Shown: positions 24,727 to 32,997 of the stretch, in pieces | Position numbering within the stretch: position 1 is the first letter of the stretch | Layout of the letters: each line of letters opens with the position of its first letter | NCBI RefSeq assembly: GCF_003115855.1 | Contig: NZ_KZ819071.1 | Location: 62,001 to 126,000 of the forward strand | DNA: 64,000 nt | Direction: 5' to 3' | Source of the DNA: Brenneria corticis | GTDB lineage: Bacteria > Pseudomonadota > Gammaproteobacteria > Enterobacterales > Enterobacteriaceae | The notes under the pieces: generated by a model | What the model saw: the letters and a program-made list of their open reading frames with translations, nothing else | What the model was told of the DNA's origin: nothing | Database searches by the model: none | Position numbers and translations under genes: made by a program

Positions 24727-26843
24727 GGCTGCGCTCCTCCGGTTTGCTCTTCTTCCAGCAACAGATGCCCTTCGGCCGTCAGCCAGGCGATAAAGCCGCT
24801 CTCCACCACGGTGGTGGTTTCCGCTTCGGCGATCAGGGCGGGTCCGCGGACGGCCGTCCGCGGCGGCAGATCGCGGCGGGCAAATACCGGCGCCTGAAGA
24901 CGCGCGGACTGATTCGCCAGCAATACCTCACGCCGTTCGCCGTTCTCGTCCGGGGCCAGCACGTCGTGCGGCCTCGTCTCCGGGCGCCCGGCGACCGGGG
25001 CGCTCAGCGTACTGACCGTGACCGTCCAACTGATGGCCTCCACCGCCACGTGATCCAGGCTGCGGCCGTACAGCTGGCGATAGACGGCGGTAAAGCGCCG
25101 TTGCAGCTCATCGACCGCCGCCGCCGTCAGCGGGCCTTGCGGCAGCTCGACCGGGACTTCATGCCCCTGACCGGCATAGCGTAGGTAGACGATGCGCCGC
25201 AGGGATAACGGCGCATCGTCGCCGCTGGCCTGGCGGACGATGTCGCGCGCCTGATTTTCCAGATCGCGCAACAGGGTCTCCACCGCCTGCTGGTCGAGCC
25301 GCGCCAGCCGCTGGTAGAAGCTGCGCACCGCCTGATAGGCGATCGGCGCCGACAAAAAGCCGAGCGCCGACCCCACCCCGGCGGAGTGCGGGATCACCAC
25401 GCGCCTGATCCCCAGCTTGCGCGCCAGCCGGGCGGCGTGCAGCGGCGCGGCGCCGCCAAAGGCCACCAGGGTGTAGTTCTCCACCTGCTTGCCCAGCTCG
25501 GTGGCGTGCACCCGCGCCGCATTGGCCATGTTTTCCGCCACGATTTCCGTGACCGCCAGCGCCGCGAGATCGGTGTTCAGCGACAGCGGCTCACCGATTT
25601 GCTGCGCGATCGCCTGAGCGGCCAGTTGGGGATTAAGGGTGATTTTTCCCTGCGCGAAGGTGGCGGGATCGATAATGCCGAGCCGCACATTGGCATCGGT
25701 AATGGTGACCTGCGTGCCGCCCAGCTGGTAACTTACCGGGCCGGGCTGCGAGCCGGCGCTGTCGGGGCCGACCTGCACCCGGCCCAGGGTATCGATGCGG
25801 GCGATCGATCCGCCGCCCGCGCCGATCTCCACCATTTCGATCACCGGGATCCTCACCGGCAGGCCGGATCCCTTCTGGTAACGGTGCACCCGGCCAAATT
25901 CGAAACTGCGGGAAATCTGCGGCTGGTAGTCGTCGATAAAACAAATTTTGGCGGTGGTGCCGCCCATATCGAACGACAGCACCTGCGGCGTCTGTAGCTG
26001 TTCGCCGGTCAAGCGGGTCAGAATGGCGCCGCCGGCCGGGCCGGACTCCACCAGCCGCACCGGCTGGTCGATCCCGGTTGCCAGCGTGGTGATCCCGCCG
26101 CCGGAGGTCATTAAAAACAGCGGGGCGTTCAGCCCCTTGGCGGAGAGAATCTGCTCCAGCCGCGTCAGATAGCCCGCCACCAGCGGCTGTACGTAGGCAT
26201 TGGCGCAGGCGGTGGACAGGCGTTCATATTCGCGGATTTCCGGGCAGACATCGCTGGAAAGAGTGATCGCCAGGTCCGGCAGCCACTGACGCAGGATTTC
26301 CGCCGTGCGCCGCTCATGCGCGGGATTGGTGAAACTCTGCAAATAGACGATGGCGACGCTATCGATCTCTTCGCGCTTTAGCGTCTGCGCCAGCTGGTGC
26401 ACCGCCGCTTCATCCAGCGGCGTCAGGATATGACCCCGGGCGTCGATCCGCTCGGCGATGCCGAAACGCCACCGCCTTGCCACCAGCGGACTCGGCTTAT
26501 GCAAAAAGATATCGTACTGGGCAAACCGGTCTTCAAGTCCGATTTCCACCAGGTCGCGGAATCCCTGCGTGGTAATCAGCGCGGTGCGCGCGCCCTTGCG
26601 TTCGATCAGCGCATTGGTCGCCAGGGTGGTGCCGAGAATAACCAGCCCGACATCCGCCGGCTCGCGGCCGGCGCGCCGCAATACTTCCTGCGTGCCGTCC
26701 AGCACTCCGCGTTCAGGAGAGCTCGTGGTGGTCAGCACTTTGGTGGTAAACGATGTATCGCCATCCAGCAGCACGACATCGGTAAAGGTACCGCCGACAT
26801 CCACCGCCAGCCGGGGTTTACTACTTACATCCGGTACAGACAT
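24723..26843 (-). CDS. hyuA: Hydantoinase A / 5-oxoprolinase alpha-type ATP-dependent subunit
   Basis: The 706-residue protein shows the ASKHA-type nucleotide-binding strands of HyuA: VDVGGTFTDVVLLDGD at the N-terminus and LSFDMGGTTAKICFIDDY in the middle. Family motifs include LIERKGARTALITTQGFRDLVEIG, SGGGITTLATG and VRLVESGPAGGAI. It is the phosphorylating half of the HyuAB complex. Its stop overlaps the hyuB start. It lies 36 bp downstream of the aminotransferase gene, so aminotransferase, hyuA, hyuB and binding protein read as one transcript. The substrate is unproven; see the finding on a sulfur/cyclic-amide cluster. Confidence 0.9.
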   Translation of the reverse strand: MSVPDVSSKPRLAVDVGGTFTDVVLLDGDTSFTTKVLTTTSSPERGVLDGTQEVLRRAGREPADVGLVILGTTLATNALIERKGARTALITTQGFRDLVEIGLEDRFAQYDIFLHKPSPLVARRWRFGIAERIDARGHILTPLDEAAVHQLAQTLKREEIDSVAIVYLQSFTNPAHERRTAEILRQWLPDLAITLSSDVCPEIREYERLSTACANAYVQPLVAGYLTRLEQILSAKGLNAPLFLMTSGGGITTLATGIDQPVRLVESGPAGGAILTRLTGEQLQTPQVLSFDMGGTTAKICFIDDYQPQISRSFEFGRVHRYQKGSGLPVRIPVIEMVEIGAGGGSIARIDTLGRVQVGPDSAGSQPGPVSYQLGGTQVTITDANVRLGIIDPATFAQGKITLNPQLAAQAIAQQIGEPLSLNTDLAALAVTEIVAENMANAARVHATELGKQVENYTLVAFGGAAPLHAARLARKLGIRRVVIPHSAGVGSALGFLSAPIAYQAVRSFYQRLARLDQQAVETLLRDLENQARDIVRQASGDDAPLSLRRIVYLRYAGQGHEVPVELPQGPLTAAAVDELQRRFTAVYRQLYGRSLDHVAVEAISWTVTVSTLSAPVAGRPETRPHDVLAPDENGERREVLLANQSARLQAPVFARRDLPPRTAVRGPALIAEAETTTVVESGFIAWLTAEGHLLLEEEQTGGAQP

Positions 26844-26878
26844 GCCAATTCCTTAACGTCGCCATAGCCCGGTGGATT

Positions 26879-28075
26879 TCAGAGATGCTGGCGCAGCACG
26901 TCGGCCAGCCGGGCAATCCCCGTGCGGATCTGCTCGTCGCTCTCCAGGGCGAAACAGAGGCGCAGCCAGTTTTTCGCCGCTTCGCCGTCAACCGCCCAGT
27001 CGGGACCGGGATTAAACGCCACGCCGACGGCGGCGGCCGGTTCCACCAGGTCGCGGGTGTCCACGCCCTCGGGGAGGGCCAGCCACAGAAAAATCCCGCC
27101 TTTCGGCAGCCATAGCCTGACGCTATCGCCCAGTTCCTGTCGCACCGCCGACGCCAGCACTTCCAGTTTGCGCGCCAGGGTGTCGCGCAGGCGCGTAATG
27201 TGGGCATCAAAATGGGTGGAAAAATATTCGGCGACGATGATCTGATCGAGGGCGCCGGTGCCGCCGTCCGTTTTCAGCGGCACCAGCTGGCGCAGAATGG
27301 CCGGAACCGCGCTGAGATAAGCCACGCGCACCGCCGGCGCCAGCGTTTTGGAAAAGGAACCGACGTGAATTACCTGCTGCGGGCTCAGCGCATACAGCGC
27401 CGGCGGCGCTTCATTCCCCCGCCAGACGATGTCGGCGTAGCATTCGTCTTCAACGATCAGGGTACGGTAGCGCGCGGCCAGCTCCAGCAACCGGTGACGG
27501 CGCTCCAGCCCGAGGATCGCCCCGGTAGGATTCTGCACGGTCGGGATGGTGTAGATAAACTTCGGCGTCACGCCGCTTTGCGCCAGCTCCGCGAGGATGG
27601 TCGCCAGCGCATCGATGCGTATCCCTTCGTCATCCAGCGGAATAGCGACGATATTCACCTGGCGGCCGCGTAGTTTCCGCAACGCCCCGGCGTAAGAGAA
27701 GGCTTCCACCAGTACGGTGTCTCCCGGCTCCAGAAGCAGGTTGTTCACCAGATCGAGCGCCGGCCCGGAACCGGAGGTGATCAGAATATCGTCGATATCC
27801 GCCGTAATGCCGCGCGTCGCCAGCTTGCGGCCGACAAAGCGGCGCAGATTCTCATTTCCCTGCGGCCCGTGGCCCTGATTGTAAATCGCCAGACTGCGCC
27901 CCTCGCGCAGAATCGCTTGCTGCGCCGCCTCGGCCAGCGCTTCCAGCGGGATCAGTTCCGGCGCGTTGTGTCCGGCATCAAAGGTAAAGTCCGCCAGGCC
28001 CCGCCAGACTGGCGTGGGAGCGGGCAGACCGGCGCGAAACAGCGGACGGGCATCGAACGGGGTGGCACTCATCAT
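26879..28075 (-). CDS. PLP-dependent aminotransferase, class I/II (2-aminoadipate-aminotransferase-like)
   Basis: The 398 residues have the fold-type I layout: a YNQGHGPQGNENLRRFVGRKL segment, ILITSGSGPALDLVNNLLLEPGD, TIPTVQNPTGAI, VEDECYADI, and the PLP lysine in VGSFSKTLAPAVRVAYLS. It resembles the C-terminal domain of MocR-type proteins and LysN-type aminotransferases but has no DNA-binding domain. It heads the hyuA-hyuB-binding-protein transcript. It could remove or add the amino group of the amino acid released by ring opening. A second enzyme of the same group is at 47748-48950. Confidence 0.87.
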   Translation of the reverse strand: MMSATPFDARPLFRAGLPAPTPVWRGLADFTFDAGHNAPELIPLEALAEAAQQAILREGRSLAIYNQGHGPQGNENLRRFVGRKLATRGITADIDDILITSGSGPALDLVNNLLLEPGDTVLVEAFSYAGALRKLRGRQVNIVAIPLDDEGIRIDALATILAELAQSGVTPKFIYTIPTVQNPTGAILGLERRHRLLELAARYRTLIVEDECYADIVWRGNEAPPALYALSPQQVIHVGSFSKTLAPAVRVAYLSAVPAILRQLVPLKTDGGTGALDQIIVAEYFSTHFDAHITRLRDTLARKLEVLASAVRQELGDSVRLWLPKGGIFLWLALPEGVDTRDLVEPAAAVGVAFNPGPDWAVDGEAAKNWLRLCFALESDEQIRTGIARLADVLRQHL

Positions 28076-28305
28076 CTCATTCCTGAATAACGGCGAATCC
28101 CTATTCTCGTAACAATCGATTTCCCCTCACAAATAAATATAAAAGCTATGGAATTGCGCTTGATGAATAAAGTAAATTCCAGCCGCCTGTAGCCCGAAAT
28201 ATGACGGGTATATTTAATTTAAGACTAATAAAAGGCGGATTAAGTATTTAGCTTTTAACTCTATTTTGCTTTTAATGACTCTGCTTATATACGGGAGAGT
28301 GCTTT
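28076..28305. other. Divergent promoter region with an ERIC end fragment
   Basis: The AT-rich 230 bp lie between the minus-strand aminotransferase operon and the plus-strand ATPase gene. At 28197-28214 the sequence AATATGACGGGTATAT repeats the terminal bases of the two ERIC elements in this window, but the rest of an ERIC is absent. No gene is apparent. Confidence 0.5.
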
Positions 28306-29094
28306 ATGGTGTCTGTGCCTATACCCGTCCGGGAGATACCGCAGGCGAACGCCGCCCGGACCCTGGTGAGAATTAATGACGTGCATCTGACGCTGGGGGA
28401 CACCCCGGTGCTGCAGGGCATCGATCTACAGGTTTCCCAGGGGGAAGCCCTGACCATCATCGGCCCTTCTGGCTCGGGAAAGTCATCGATCCTGCGCTGT
28501 ATCAACGGCTTGGTGACGCCGCACCGGGGAGAGATCTTCATCGGGGATACCGGCGTGCATCAGCTGAAAAATGAGAGCGAGCGCATCGCATTACGTAAAC
28601 GCATTGGTTTTGTTTTCCAGCAATACAATCTGTTCCCGCATCTTACGGTGCTGGAAAACCTGATGATTGCCCCCATTCGTATTCTGCGTCAGCCCAAAGA
28701 GCGGGTGAAAGCCCGAGCCATGGCGCTGCTGGCGCGCGTGCGGCTGGAAAACAAAGCCCATAGCTATCCCGGCGAGCTTTCCGGCGGCCAGCAGCAACGG
28801 GTGGCCATTGCGCGTACCCTGGCGATGGACCCGGAACTGGTGCTGTTCGATGAAGTGACGTCGGCGCTGGACCCGGAAACCGTAGGCGAAGTGCTGGCGG
28901 TGATCCGCGAGCTGATCGGCGAAGGCATGACCAGCATCCTGGTCACCCATGAAATGCGCTTCGCCCAGGAAGTCAGCGATCGCGTGGTATTTACCGAGCA
29001 CGGCCGTATCGTTGAGCAGGGCACGCCGGAACAGGTATTCCGCCATCCGCAGAACCTGCGCACGCATACTTTTATCAATGCATTGCGCAACTGA
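28306..29094 (+). CDS. Polar amino-acid ABC transporter ATPase (GlnQ/HisP type), unaccompanied
   Basis: The 262-residue ATP-binding subunit has Walker A GPSGSGKSS, Q-loop FQQYNLFPHLTVLENL, signature LSGGQQQRVAIART, Walker B LVLFDEVTSALDPE and H-loop LVTHEMRFAQEV. GGGAGAG precedes ATG. It stands alone on the plus strand, divergent from the HyuA block. Two amino-acid importers in this window (2972-5423 and 14038-16530) lack an ATPase. The nearer, in the same sulfur/amide block, is the more likely partner. Its 3' end lies only a few bases from the truncated hipA, so this is the edge of the block. Confidence 0.9.
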   Translation: MVSVPIPVREIPQANAARTLVRINDVHLTLGDTPVLQGIDLQVSQGEALTIIGPSGSGKSSILRCINGLVTPHRGEIFIGDTGVHQLKNESERIALRKRIGFVFQQYNLFPHLTVLENLMIAPIRILRQPKERVKARAMALLARVRLENKAHSYPGELSGGQQQRVAIARTLAMDPELVLFDEVTSALDPETVGEVLAVIRELIGEGMTSILVTHEMRFAQEVSDRVVFTEHGRIVEQGTPEQVFRHPQNLRTHTFINALRN

Positions 29095-29098
29095 GGAG

Positions 29099-29143
29099 CG
29101 TTTTGCTAAATACACCAACCATATAGACATCCAGGGAGGCCAT
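29099..29143 (-). pseudogene. hipA: 5' stub of hipA (toxin kinase), truncated
   Basis: An ATG at 29143-29141 overlaps the hipB stop (TAATG), the coupling expected for a hipBA operon. The 15 codons that follow read MASLDVYMVGVFSKT, which resembles the beginning of HipA-family kinases (short beta strand, then R/V-G-x-F-x-K). A few codons appear already lost after VYM. The frame then runs into unrelated sequence and stops at once, next to the end of the ATPase gene. The toxin is thus absent. Confidence 0.55.
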
Positions 29144-29400
29144 TACCACTCTTCCTTCCATACCCGGTCTGCACTATCGTGCTCTTTATCGCTTCTCGGC
29201 TTGATATCCAGTTCTAAATTCAACGCCGAGAGGATCTTAAAGAAGGTCTCCAGCTTGGTTGAATCCGGATGCTGCTCGAAGCTTGATACCGTGTCCTGTC
29301 GGATGCCGACCTTGCCGGCCACCTTTCCCTGAGAGAGCTTTTGCGTGACTCTGACATCTTTCATATAGGCACTAAGCTGCCGGGTGTTTGTCACTTTCAT
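29143..29400 (-). CDS. hipB: HipB-like HTH antitoxin/repressor, orphan
   Basis: The 85-residue XRE-type protein has an HTH at about residues 18-70 (TQKLSQGKVAGKVGIRQDTVSSFEQHP, then TKLETFFKILSALNLELDIKPR). It closely follows HipB in length and in the LNLEL strand after the HTH. In hipBA systems HipB represses the operon and neutralises the HipA kinase. Here hipA is reduced to a stub, so only the DNA-binding role could remain. Four operator-like repeats at 29409-29513 sit directly upstream of the start. Confidence 0.8.
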   Translation of the reverse strand: MKVTNTRQLSAYMKDVRVTQKLSQGKVAGKVGIRQDTVSSFEQHPDSTKLETFFKILSALNLELDIKPRSDKEHDSADRVWKEEW

Positions 29401-29408
29401 AGTGGTTC

Positions 29409-29513
29409 GTACCGGTTTTAGCAGGTAAAAACATAATTACACGCTATAGCCGTTAAATCAATATTTACCCGCTTAAGGCGTTAAATATAATATTACCGGC
29501 TTTAGCCGGTAAG
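29409..29513 (-). promoter_or_regulatory. Four phased operator-like palindromes upstream of hipB
   Basis: Four related 20-23 bp imperfect palindromes occur at about 29409-29430, 29435-29456, 29463-29484 and 29491-29513. The best reads TTACCGGC-ttta-GCCGGTAA (29493-29512); the others keep the TTA-x-C-x-GC ... GC-x-G-x-TAA pattern. Starts are spaced 26, 28 and 28 bp, placing them on a regular helical phase. Multiple operators are known for E. coli hipBA, so cooperative HipB binding is the likely function. They are in the promoter region of the minus-strand hipB. Confidence 0.7.
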
Positions 29514-29565
29514 GTGGTTTTTATCCGCCCCGTTTATTACCCCCTCGCGCCGCCCTTTCCCCATC

Positions 29566-30372
29566 TCAGCGTAAATGCGCACAGCCCGCCCGTTCAGCGG
29601 CGGCGGCGCGCTGCGCCAGCAGCTGGTAGTCCTGCGGGTCGGGTACGTTGAAGCCTTGCAGCTGCAGCGCGGCAAGCAGCGGGGCGGTTCCGCTGTCGGA
29701 GGACAAGTCGACAAAGGCGCGTTGCAGGCTGGCCAGCGCGGCGGGCGGCAGCGAGGCCGAGGCCACCAGTAAAGGCATCGGGGCGGGAGCGGTGTGGTCG
29801 ATTACCCGAACTTTTTCCATCAGTTCAGGCGCATCGTGCGCCAGCAGATCAAAGGCATAGCTGTCCACCGGGCCGATATCGGCCAGGCCGTTGGCGATGG
29901 CTTCCACCACGCGGCGCGGGGTAATCAGCGGGCCGACCGTCTGGCGATATAACCCTTTCCCGCCCGGTTGCCGGTAGGGCAGCAGGTGAAAGCGCAGGGC
30001 ATGGTAGCCGGAGTACGACTCGCGGTTGGTAAAGGCCAGCCGCCGGCCGAAGGTCTCCGGCAATTGCCGGTAGGGCGCGTGACGGGCGACGATCAAACGG
30101 CTGCGATAGCTGCCGGGGCCGTCGCCCAGCGAATGCAGCGGAACCGGCGCGGCGACCGCCACGACCGGAAACAGCCCGAGCGCAAACGGCAGGCCGCACA
30201 TAAATACGCCCGCCAGATCCGGGCGCTGCCACAGCCCCTCCAACGGCGCCGGCGCGGGGTAGTCAATCACCTCCCCCTCGACGGAGGCGCGGCGATAGAC
30301 CTCCCGTAGCAGCCTTTTCCAGCCGGTTGCCGCTGCGGGTGTCACCGAGTACATCCGTCCGTTGGCGATCAT
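29566..30372 (-). CDS. PhnD-like (phosphate/phosphonate-type) substrate-binding protein without signal peptide
   Basis: The 268-residue protein resembles the periplasmic-binding fold of PhnD-type proteins: RLAFTNRESYSGYHALRFHLL, VVEAIANGLADIGPVDSYAFDLLA, VIDHTAPAPMPLLVASASLP. No signal peptide or lipobox is visible at the N-terminus (MIANGRMYSVTPAAATGW), which is unusual for a transport protein; it may be a cytoplasmic sensor or enzyme-like relative. Its start overlaps the ornithine-cyclodeaminase-like gene stop (ATGA), so it is the last gene of the OpuC-type operon. Function is uncertain. Confidence 0.65.
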   Translation of the reverse strand: MIANGRMYSVTPAAATGWKRLLREVYRRASVEGEVIDYPAPAPLEGLWQRPDLAGVFMCGLPFALGLFPVVAVAAPVPLHSLGDGPGSYRSRLIVARHAPYRQLPETFGRRLAFTNRESYSGYHALRFHLLPYRQPGGKGLYRQTVGPLITPRRVVEAIANGLADIGPVDSYAFDLLAHDAPELMEKVRVIDHTAPAPMPLLVASASLPPAALASLQRAFVDLSSDSGTAPLLAALQLQGFNVPDPQDYQLLAQRAAAAERAGCAHLR

Positions 30373-31373
30373 GCGTAGCGCAACGTCTGGCCGATTCCCA
30401 GCTTGCGCGCCTTTTCCAGCATCGCATGGCCGAGGGCGATATCGCTCAGCGACAGGCCGCGATGCCAGAACAGGATGGTTTCATCGTCGTTTTCGCGTCC
30501 AGGTTTAACGCCGGCGACGATCTGCCCGAGTTCGGCATGCAGCGTCTCTGCGCTCAGTTTACCGGCTGCAACGTGGGCGCGCAGAGAACCAAACATGCCC
30601 CCCTTGCACTGGCCCCAGTCGTCGACCACCATTTTATCCATGATGTCGGTCAGCGAGAGCTCCACCGCGCTCATGGTGCCGTAAGGCACCACCAGCGCGC
30701 CGGGCTTGATCCAGGCGGTTTTCAGCATGGGCGCCGGTTTTTCCAGCCGTGAAGCTTCGACGACGATATCCGCATCGCGCACGCAGCTTTCCCAGTCGGC
30801 GGTGACGATAATCTTTTTGCCCAAATCCTGTTCCAGCCGTTTAGCAAAGGCGTTACGGCTTTCCGGACGGCGCGAGTGGATGCGGATTTCATCAAAGTCG
30901 TACAGGCTGTTCAGCAGGCGTACGTTCCAGTAGGCGGTGCCGCGGGCGCCGATATGGCCGAGTACCTTGCTGTCGCGGCGCGCCAGATGGCGGGCGCCCA
31001 GCGCGGTGATCGCCCCGGTGCGCATATCGGTAATGGCCGAGGCATCGACGATCGCCACCGGCATACCGGTGCGCGGATTGAACAAATTAAGCATCGCCAT
31101 TTCGGACGGCAGACCTGATTGGTAGTTATTCACGTAGTCGCCCACCACCTTCACCCCCGCCAGATTGAGCGGCGCGATATAGCCGCGCAGCACGTTGAAG
31201 TGGCCGTTAAACGCCGGATCGGGGATCAGGTGCACGCGGGGTTCGATAACGGTTTGATGCCGTCCCTGCGCCAGCAGGCCGGCGTCGACGGCGGTGAGAA
31301 TTTCGCTGTCGGTCATCGCCAGTTGCTGAATGTCCGGTCCGTTGAGATAGGTAATATTGACAGGCTGGGTCAT
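30369..31373 (-). CDS. Ornithine cyclodeaminase / mu-crystallin family protein
   Basis: The 334 residues follow the OCD/mu-crystallin pattern: an N-terminal ring-like region, VVGDYVNNYQSGLPSEMAMLNLFN, SAITDMRTGAITALGARHLARR, then a Rossmann domain (KVLGHIGARGTAYWNVRLL). The usual G-x-G-x-Q/A motif is present as GHIGARG. Family members are NAD(P)-dependent cyclodeaminases or imine reductases on amino acids. It lies between the importer ATPase (22 bp upstream) and the PhnD-like gene (overlapping). A paralogue of different type is at 37892. The substrate presumably relates to the imported compound. Confidence 0.8.
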   Translation of the reverse strand: MTQPVNITYLNGPDIQQLAMTDSEILTAVDAGLLAQGRHQTVIEPRVHLIPDPAFNGHFNVLRGYIAPLNLAGVKVVGDYVNNYQSGLPSEMAMLNLFNPRTGMPVAIVDASAITDMRTGAITALGARHLARRDSKVLGHIGARGTAYWNVRLLNSLYDFDEIRIHSRRPESRNAFAKRLEQDLGKKIIVTADWESCVRDADIVVEASRLEKPAPMLKTAWIKPGALVVPYGTMSAVELSLTDIMDKMVVDDWGQCKGGMFGSLRAHVAAGKLSAETLHAELGQIVAGVKPGRENDDETILFWHRGLSLSDIALGHAMLEKARKLGIGQTLRYA

Positions 31374-31394
31374 TGAATTCCCTTAATCCGGCGC

Positions 31395-32348
31395 TCAGGC
31401 CGCAAGCAGTGTTTGCTGATAGGTGAAAAGCTGCTGACGATTTAATTCCCCCAGCACCCGCTGCTGGTCGTCGCTAATCCGCACCCCTGGCGCGTCGTGG
31501 GCCAGCATCAGCGCCAGCGCCTCTTTCAGATTCGCCCGGATGCCGACCGACAGCGGATAGCGGCTCTGTTCACAGGGGGTCATCGCCTTCTCCACCGGCG
31601 TCAGCGCCAGCAGCTTTAATGCCGCGTCGCTGCCGATAAACGCGGCAACGAACGCATCGGCCGGGTTGCTGAGGATGGCGGCGGGCGTATCGTACTGGCA
31701 CAGCGTGCCGTGGCGCATAATGGCGATGCGGTCGCCCATTTTTATCGCTTCGTCAAGATCGTGGGTCACGATCACCACGGTCTTTTTAACCCGTTGCAGG
31801 ATCTGCTTGAATTCCTGCTGCAAGCGCCCGCGAATCAGCGGGTCGATGGCGCCGAAGGGCTCGTCCATCAGCATCACCGGCGGATCGGCCGCCAGCGCCC
31901 GAGCTACGCCGACGCGCTGGCGTTGTCCGCCCGACAGCTCCGCCGGATAGCGGCCGCGATCGGTCGACGGATTGAGGCCGACCAGATGCAACAGTTCATC
32001 AATGCGGGCGTCGGTTTTACGGCGATCCCAGCCGAGCAGCCGCGGCACCGTGGCGATATTGTCGGCGACGTTCATATGCGGGAACAGGCCGACATTCTGA
32101 ATGACATAGCCGATATGGCGGCGCAGCAGTACTGGATCGACGGTGGTAATGTCCGCGCCGTTAACCCAAACGCGGCCCTGAGTGGCGTCTTCCAGACGGT
32201 TAATCAGGCGCATGGTGGTGGTTTTTCCGCAGCCAGACGGGCCGATCAGCGCGGTGGTTGAGCCTTCCGGGATATCAAGGGTCAGATTATCCAGCGCTTT
32301 CTGCGTTGTTCCGGGATAAATCTTGGTGATATTTTCAAGCTTAATCAT
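31395..32348 (-). CDS. Quaternary-amine (OpuC/ProV-type) ABC transporter ATPase
   Basis: The 317-residue ATPase begins MIKLENITKIYPG and has Walker A GPSGCGKTT, YVIQNVGLFPHMNVADNIATVP, signature LSGGQRQRVGVARALAADPP, and Walker B MLMDEPFGAIDPL. The GAIDPLIR wording is typical of the glycine betaine/choline/carnitine class. The C-terminal part after residue 240 is a shortened CBS-like region. It starts 5 bp after the permease gene. With two permeases and the binding protein at 35209 it completes a full OpuC-type importer. Confidence 0.9.
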   Translation of the reverse strand: MIKLENITKIYPGTTQKALDNLTLDIPEGSTTALIGPSGCGKTTTMRLINRLEDATQGRVWVNGADITTVDPVLLRRHIGYVIQNVGLFPHMNVADNIATVPRLLGWDRRKTDARIDELLHLVGLNPSTDRGRYPAELSGGQRQRVGVARALAADPPVMLMDEPFGAIDPLIRGRLQQEFKQILQRVKKTVVIVTHDLDEAIKMGDRIAIMRHGTLCQYDTPAAILSNPADAFVAAFIGSDAALKLLALTPVEKAMTPCEQSRYPLSVGIRANLKEALALMLAHDAPGVRISDDQQRVLGELNRQQLFTYQQTLLAA

Positions 32349-32352
32349 AGGC

Positions 32353-32997
32353 TTACCCTCTGGGAACGTGTTTAAACCAGGTCTTTTCCACCGCGGCGAA
32401 CAGCAGTTCGGCGCCGATGGCCAACAGAATGATGGGTATCGCGCCGACCAGCAGCCGCGACATATCCATAATGGCGATGCCGGTGGTGACGAAATCGCCC
32501 AGCCCGCCGCCGCCGATAAAGGAGGCCAGCGCCGCGCCGCCGATCACCTGTACGGCGGCGGTGCGCACGCCGGCCAGAATGCCCGGCGCCGCCAGCGGCA
32601 GGATCACCCGGCGGGTGGTTTGCGCCGGCGTCAGCCCCATCCCCCGCGCCGCGGAAAGGGTGTCTTTATCCACCGACTGAATGCTGGTGCAGGTATTGAG
32701 CAGGATCGGCGGCAGGGCGAGGATCACCAGCGCCACCACCGACGGCAGCAGGCCGATGCCTAAAAACGGCAGCGCCGCCGCCAGGATCGCCAGGCTGGGA
32801 ATGGTTCTCAGCGTACTGGCGATACTGGTCGCGATAAAGGTGGCGCGCGGCGAAGCGGCCACCGTCACCCCGATCGGAATGGCCAGCAGCAGCGAAAAAA
32901 ACAGCGCCAGTCCGCACATCAGCAAATGCTGGCGCAGCGCGGTGAAAAAGGGGTCCGGATTCGCCGTAATCCATTGCCAGGCGTCGTAGAAAATCAT
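32353..32997 (-). CDS. OpuC-type ABC transporter permease (second)
   Basis: The true start is the ATG at 32997 (MIFYDAWQWI), overlapping the stop of the preceding permease as ATGA; the longer open frame upstream is an out-of-frame reading of that gene. The 214-residue protein has about six hydrophobic segments. The class motifs STLRTIPSLAILAAALPFLGIG and LPLAAPGILAGVRTAAVQVIGGAALASFIGGGGLG mark OpuBB/OpuCB-type permeases. It probably forms a heterodimer with the permease at 32994. Confidence 0.88.
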   Translation of the reverse strand: MIFYDAWQWITANPDPFFTALRQHLLMCGLALFFSLLLAIPIGVTVAASPRATFIATSIASTLRTIPSLAILAAALPFLGIGLLPSVVALVILALPPILLNTCTSIQSVDKDTLSAARGMGLTPAQTTRRVILPLAAPGILAGVRTAAVQVIGGAALASFIGGGGLGDFVTTGIAIMDMSRLLVGAIPIILLAIGAELLFAAVEKTWFKHVPRG

